From NCBI GenBank assembly GCA_910576985.1, contig CAJTLA010000024.1:1-21019 (forward strand): DNA of 21,019 bases, read 5' to 3'. Position numbers and translations under genes: made by a program. The DNA comes from an uncultured Bacilli bacterium. GTDB taxonomy: Bacteria > Bacillota_I > Bacilli_A > RF39 > UBA660. Shown one piece after another: positions 21,004 to 21,019 of this stretch (position 1 is the stretch's first letter; each line of letters begins with the position of its first letter). The notes below the pieces were generated by a model, which was not told where the DNA came from, did not search any database, and saw nothing but the letters and a program-made list of their open reading frames with translations.

Positions 21004-21019
21004 AAAAAAAAAAAAAAAT

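Noticed and set aside
1..21019. CRISPR arrays, tRNA or rRNA genes, complete insertion sequences
   Set aside because: No regularly spaced repeats, no tRNA-like cloverleaf in the short intergenic gaps, and no transposase with terminal inverted repeats were seen; the only mobile-type hint is the gene fragment at the left edge.

Overview
The window comes from a strongly AT-rich, low-GC Gram-positive, spore-forming bacterium, most likely class Bacilli or a close relative. The evidence is two alpha/beta-type small acid-soluble spore proteins (SASPs) with sigma-G-like promoters, EzrA, a PASTA-domain kinase, and local gene orders that I recall from Bacillus: rpsD divergent from ezrA with thiI and a SASP gene downstream, and rlmN-prpC-prkC-rsgA-rpe. 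TGA is a normal stop (rsgA and prkC end with it), so this is not a TGA=Trp mollicute. Most genes are on the minus strand, and intrinsic terminators separate the units clearly.

Layout. 1-177: C-terminal end of a PD-(D/E)XK nuclease/transposase-family protein. 199-803: a 31-codon ORF and two SASP genes. 880-5184: thiI, an RsmF-like rRNA m5C methyltransferase and ezrA. 5185-5483: a divergent promoter region and a structured rpsD leader. 5484-6086: rpsD. 6146-7084: a lone FkbM-type methyltransferase. 7255-10148: an operon of a uridine-kinase-like protein, a small unknown protein and gapA. 10263-10844: clpP. 10883-12394: cardiolipin synthase. 12548-14635: a surface-type island of two prepilin-like proteins around an oppositely oriented membrane protein with a SleB-like hydrolase domain. 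14718-20976: the operon rlmN-prpC-prkC-rsgA-rpe plus a serine beta-lactamase-fold hydrolase, transcribed from an extended -10 promoter at the right edge.

How the genes work together. The right-hand operon joins rRNA/tRNA methylation (RlmN), a phosphatase/kinase pair that senses the cell wall (PrpC/PrkC), 30S ribosome maturation (RsgA) and pentose phosphate metabolism (Rpe). PrkC-type kinases link peptidoglycan signals to growth and to spore germination, which fits the SASP genes at the other end. EzrA and RpsD are growth functions with separate, divergent control.

The least conventional part is 12.5-14.7 kb. A protein with two N-terminal membrane helices (VirB2/TrbC-like layout), a proline-rich linker and a putative cell-wall hydrolase domain is flanked by two cysteine-containing pseudopilins, with no assembly genes in the window. 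One pseudopilin promoter carries a 12-base homopolymer between its -35 and -10 boxes. This is the best candidate here for something undescribed; its function is inference.
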